The notes under the pieces were generated by a model, which ran no database searches, was not told where the DNA came from, and saw only the letters and a program-made list of their open reading frames with translations. DNA of 7,076 nucleotides from Acidobacteriota bacterium (GTDB lineage: Bacteria; Acidobacteriota; Blastocatellia; Pyrinomonadales; Pyrinomonadaceae), in assembly GCA_013698055.1 (NCBI GenBank), contig JACCVS010000753.1:1-7076 (forward strand). Direction: 5' to 3'. Both the position numbers and the translations under genes were made by a program. Shown one piece after another: positions 5,801-7,076 of the stretch. Each line of letters starts with the position of its first letter. Positions within the stretch are counted from its first letter, which is position 1.

Positions 5801-7076
5801 CTATTTGATTCGTTCGGCTTCGAGCGCTTCACGGACCTGTCCAAACTCATTATCAAGATGTAGGAGAAGAGCCTCGGCATCTTCCTTCAAAATTTCTTTT
5901 GCTTCCAGTTCTCCAGTGAGCATCGCAATCCGCCCGGCACCGATGTTGCCGCTGCTGCCCTTGAGGAGGTGCGACACTCGCCGAAGTTCCTCCGCATCGT
6001 TTCTCGAGACTGCCTCATGCAGCATCTTGAGTTGTGCTGCGGTATCTTTTATAAACAGATTAATTAACTCTGTGACGAAATCCGGTTTTCCGGGCAGCTG
6101 AATCTTCCGGTACGCAGCCAGAACTGAAAGATCAACTCCGCTCATTCTGTCACGCTTAAAAGGCTCTCTCTCTTTACTCAATTGCTTGCGCAATGGAGCA
6201 ACTGTAATTTCTACGGGCTGCTCACCTATATTCCCCGCGTCGTTTATTAGCTCTGTCCACTGTTCCAACTTCTGACGAAGCATGCCTGGTCTAACGGGCT
6301 TGCTAAGATAATCATCCATGCCCGCTGCCAAACACTTTTCGCGGTCACCCTCAAGCGCGTTCGCCGTTATCGCAATGATTGTCGTGTGTCGCCCATCACC
6401 TTCTCTTTGCCGAATCTCCGAAGTCGCCTTAAATCCATCCATCTCCGGCATCTGACAATCCATCAAGATAATGTCGAAGGCCTCTTTCTCTACCGCTTTA
6501 AGCGCTTCTTGCCCATTCACCACAACCGTGGCCTGATACCCAAGATTCTCCAGTTGACCTAGTATCACCATCTGATTCACGAGGCTATCTTCAGCAATAA
6601 GGATGCGAAGGCCTGATAAGCTTTTGCCCTTCTGCTGCCCCTCGGATTCGCGCAACGAATGGCGTGTTACAAGCTGCGACACCGCGACAGGCTCACTGCC
6701 TGCTCGCGCCAATACCTCCGTCAGGCAATTATAAAGCTGCGATTGCCGCACAGGCTTTTGTAGATAGGCTGCGATTCCTGCCTGACGCGCCGCTTCGCCG
6801 TGTCCACGTTTGCCGAATGACGGTAGGAGAACTAAGGCCACCGAGGCAATTGCAGGGTCAGATTTAATGACTTCGGCCAATTGAAAACTATCCATGTCGG
6901 GCATCATCAAGTCCAGCACGGCGATGTCGTAAGGCTCGCCCTGAAGGATACCAGCGCGCAATAATTCAAGAGCGCGCTCACCTGATTCCGCTTCGCTGGC
7001 GATCATTCCCCATGAACTTGTTTGGTGATTAAGAATCTTGCGGTTGGTGGCATTGTCATCAACGATCAGCACCCTC
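5801..7076 (-). CDS. Hybrid histidine kinase C-terminal part: receiver-receiver-HPt (N-terminus outside window)
   Basis: The frame is open to the right edge, where codons read R-V-L-I-V-D-D-N, the first beta strand of a receiver. The GTG at 7072 is therefore an internal Val, not a start. Counting that Val as residue 1: receiver 1 (about 1-120) has D5-D6, phosphoacceptor D54 and K106, but P84-S85 where the switch Thr is expected, and 'MDSF' in place of the usual 'MDGF'. Receiver 2 (about 155-272) has E161-D162, D205 in 'LMDCQMPEMDG', T236 and K258. An HPt domain (about 325-420) carries H368 in 'SHLLKGSSGNIGA'. This is the C-terminal layout of BarA-type and related multi-receiver kinases, so a HisKA/HATPase core should lie just outside to the right. 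It ends 61 bp before the second PilZ-receiver gene on the same strand, making that receiver a plausible acceptor for the HPt phosphate. Confidence 0.94.
   Translation of the reverse strand, partial: RVLIVDDNATNRKILNHQTSSWGMIASEAESGERALELLRAGILQGEPYDIAVLDLMMPDMDSFQLAEVIKSDPAIASVALVLLPSFGKRGHGEAARQAGIAAYLQKPVRQSQLYNCLTEVLARAGSEPVAVSQLVTRHSLRESEGQQKGKSLSGLRILIAEDSLVNQMVILGQLENLGYQATVVVNGQEALKAVEKEAFDIILMDCQMPEMDGFKATSEIRQREGDGRHTTIIAITANALEGDREKCLAAGMDDYLSKPVRPGMLRQKLEQWTELINDAGNIGEQPVEITVAPLRKQLSKEREPFKRDRMSGVDLSVLAAYRKIQLPGKPDFVTELINLFIKDTAAQLKMLHEAVSRNDAEELRRVSHLLKGSSGNIGAGRIAMLTGELEAKEILKEDAEALLLHLDNEFGQVREALEAERIK

Noticed and set aside
7070..7072. GTG as the start of the right-edge hybrid kinase gene
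   Set aside because: It is the second residue of a conserved receiver strand (R-V-L-I-V-D-D-N) and the frame stays open to the edge, so the gene is cut off rather than starting here.

Overview
The window is a bacterial signal-transduction cluster. All five protein genes encode two-component proteins: a PAS histidine kinase with a partner receiver protein cut by the left edge, two paralogous PilZ-receiver fusions, a receiver-PAS-kinase-receiver hybrid kinase, and the C-terminal receiver-receiver-HPt part of another hybrid kinase cut by the right edge. No transmembrane segment or signal peptide is visible in any of them, so all visible parts look cytoplasmic. Base composition is moderate, Shine-Dalgarno sites are of the AGGAG type, and there is no transposase, integrase, rRNA or CRISPR array. 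The density of soluble hybrid kinases, an Rcp1-like single-domain receiver and PilZ-receiver fusions suggests a large-genome Gram-negative bacterium. Acidobacteriota is my best guess, but this is inference from domain style only; Myxococcota, Cyanobacteria or Chloroflexota are not excluded.

Layout, left to right. Positions 1-113 (minus) hold the N-terminus of a CheY/Rcp1-like receiver. Positions 106-1287 (minus) hold a PAS-HisKA-HATPase kinase whose stop overlaps the receiver start by 8 bp, so the two form a coupled operon transcribed leftwards. A good sigma70-type promoter for it lies at 1375-1403. A gap of about 590 bp (1288-1877) separates it from a divergent plus-strand PilZ-receiver gene (1878-2633). 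A bidirectional terminator hairpin (2641-2685) serves this gene and the convergent minus-strand hybrid kinase (2777-4747). Upstream of the kinase on the same strand lie the second PilZ-receiver gene (4909-5739) and the tail of a large hybrid kinase (5801 to the right edge). These three may form one minus-strand unit with gaps of 61 and 161 bp.

How the parts may work together (inference): the HPt and receiver domains of the right-edge kinase, and the two-receiver kinase, provide several phosphotransfer steps. The PilZ-receiver proteins are the only proteins here with a non-receiver, non-kinase output domain, so they are the likely end points. The plus-strand paralogue keeps the full c-di-GMP-binding signature (R6...R10 and D32-x-S34-x-x-G37). 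The minus-strand paralogue has lost both arginines and the Asp, while both receivers keep all phosphorylation residues. The pair could therefore be one protein that integrates phosphorylation with c-di-GMP and one driven by phosphorylation alone. No diguanylate cyclase, phosphodiesterase or DNA-binding output domain is in view.
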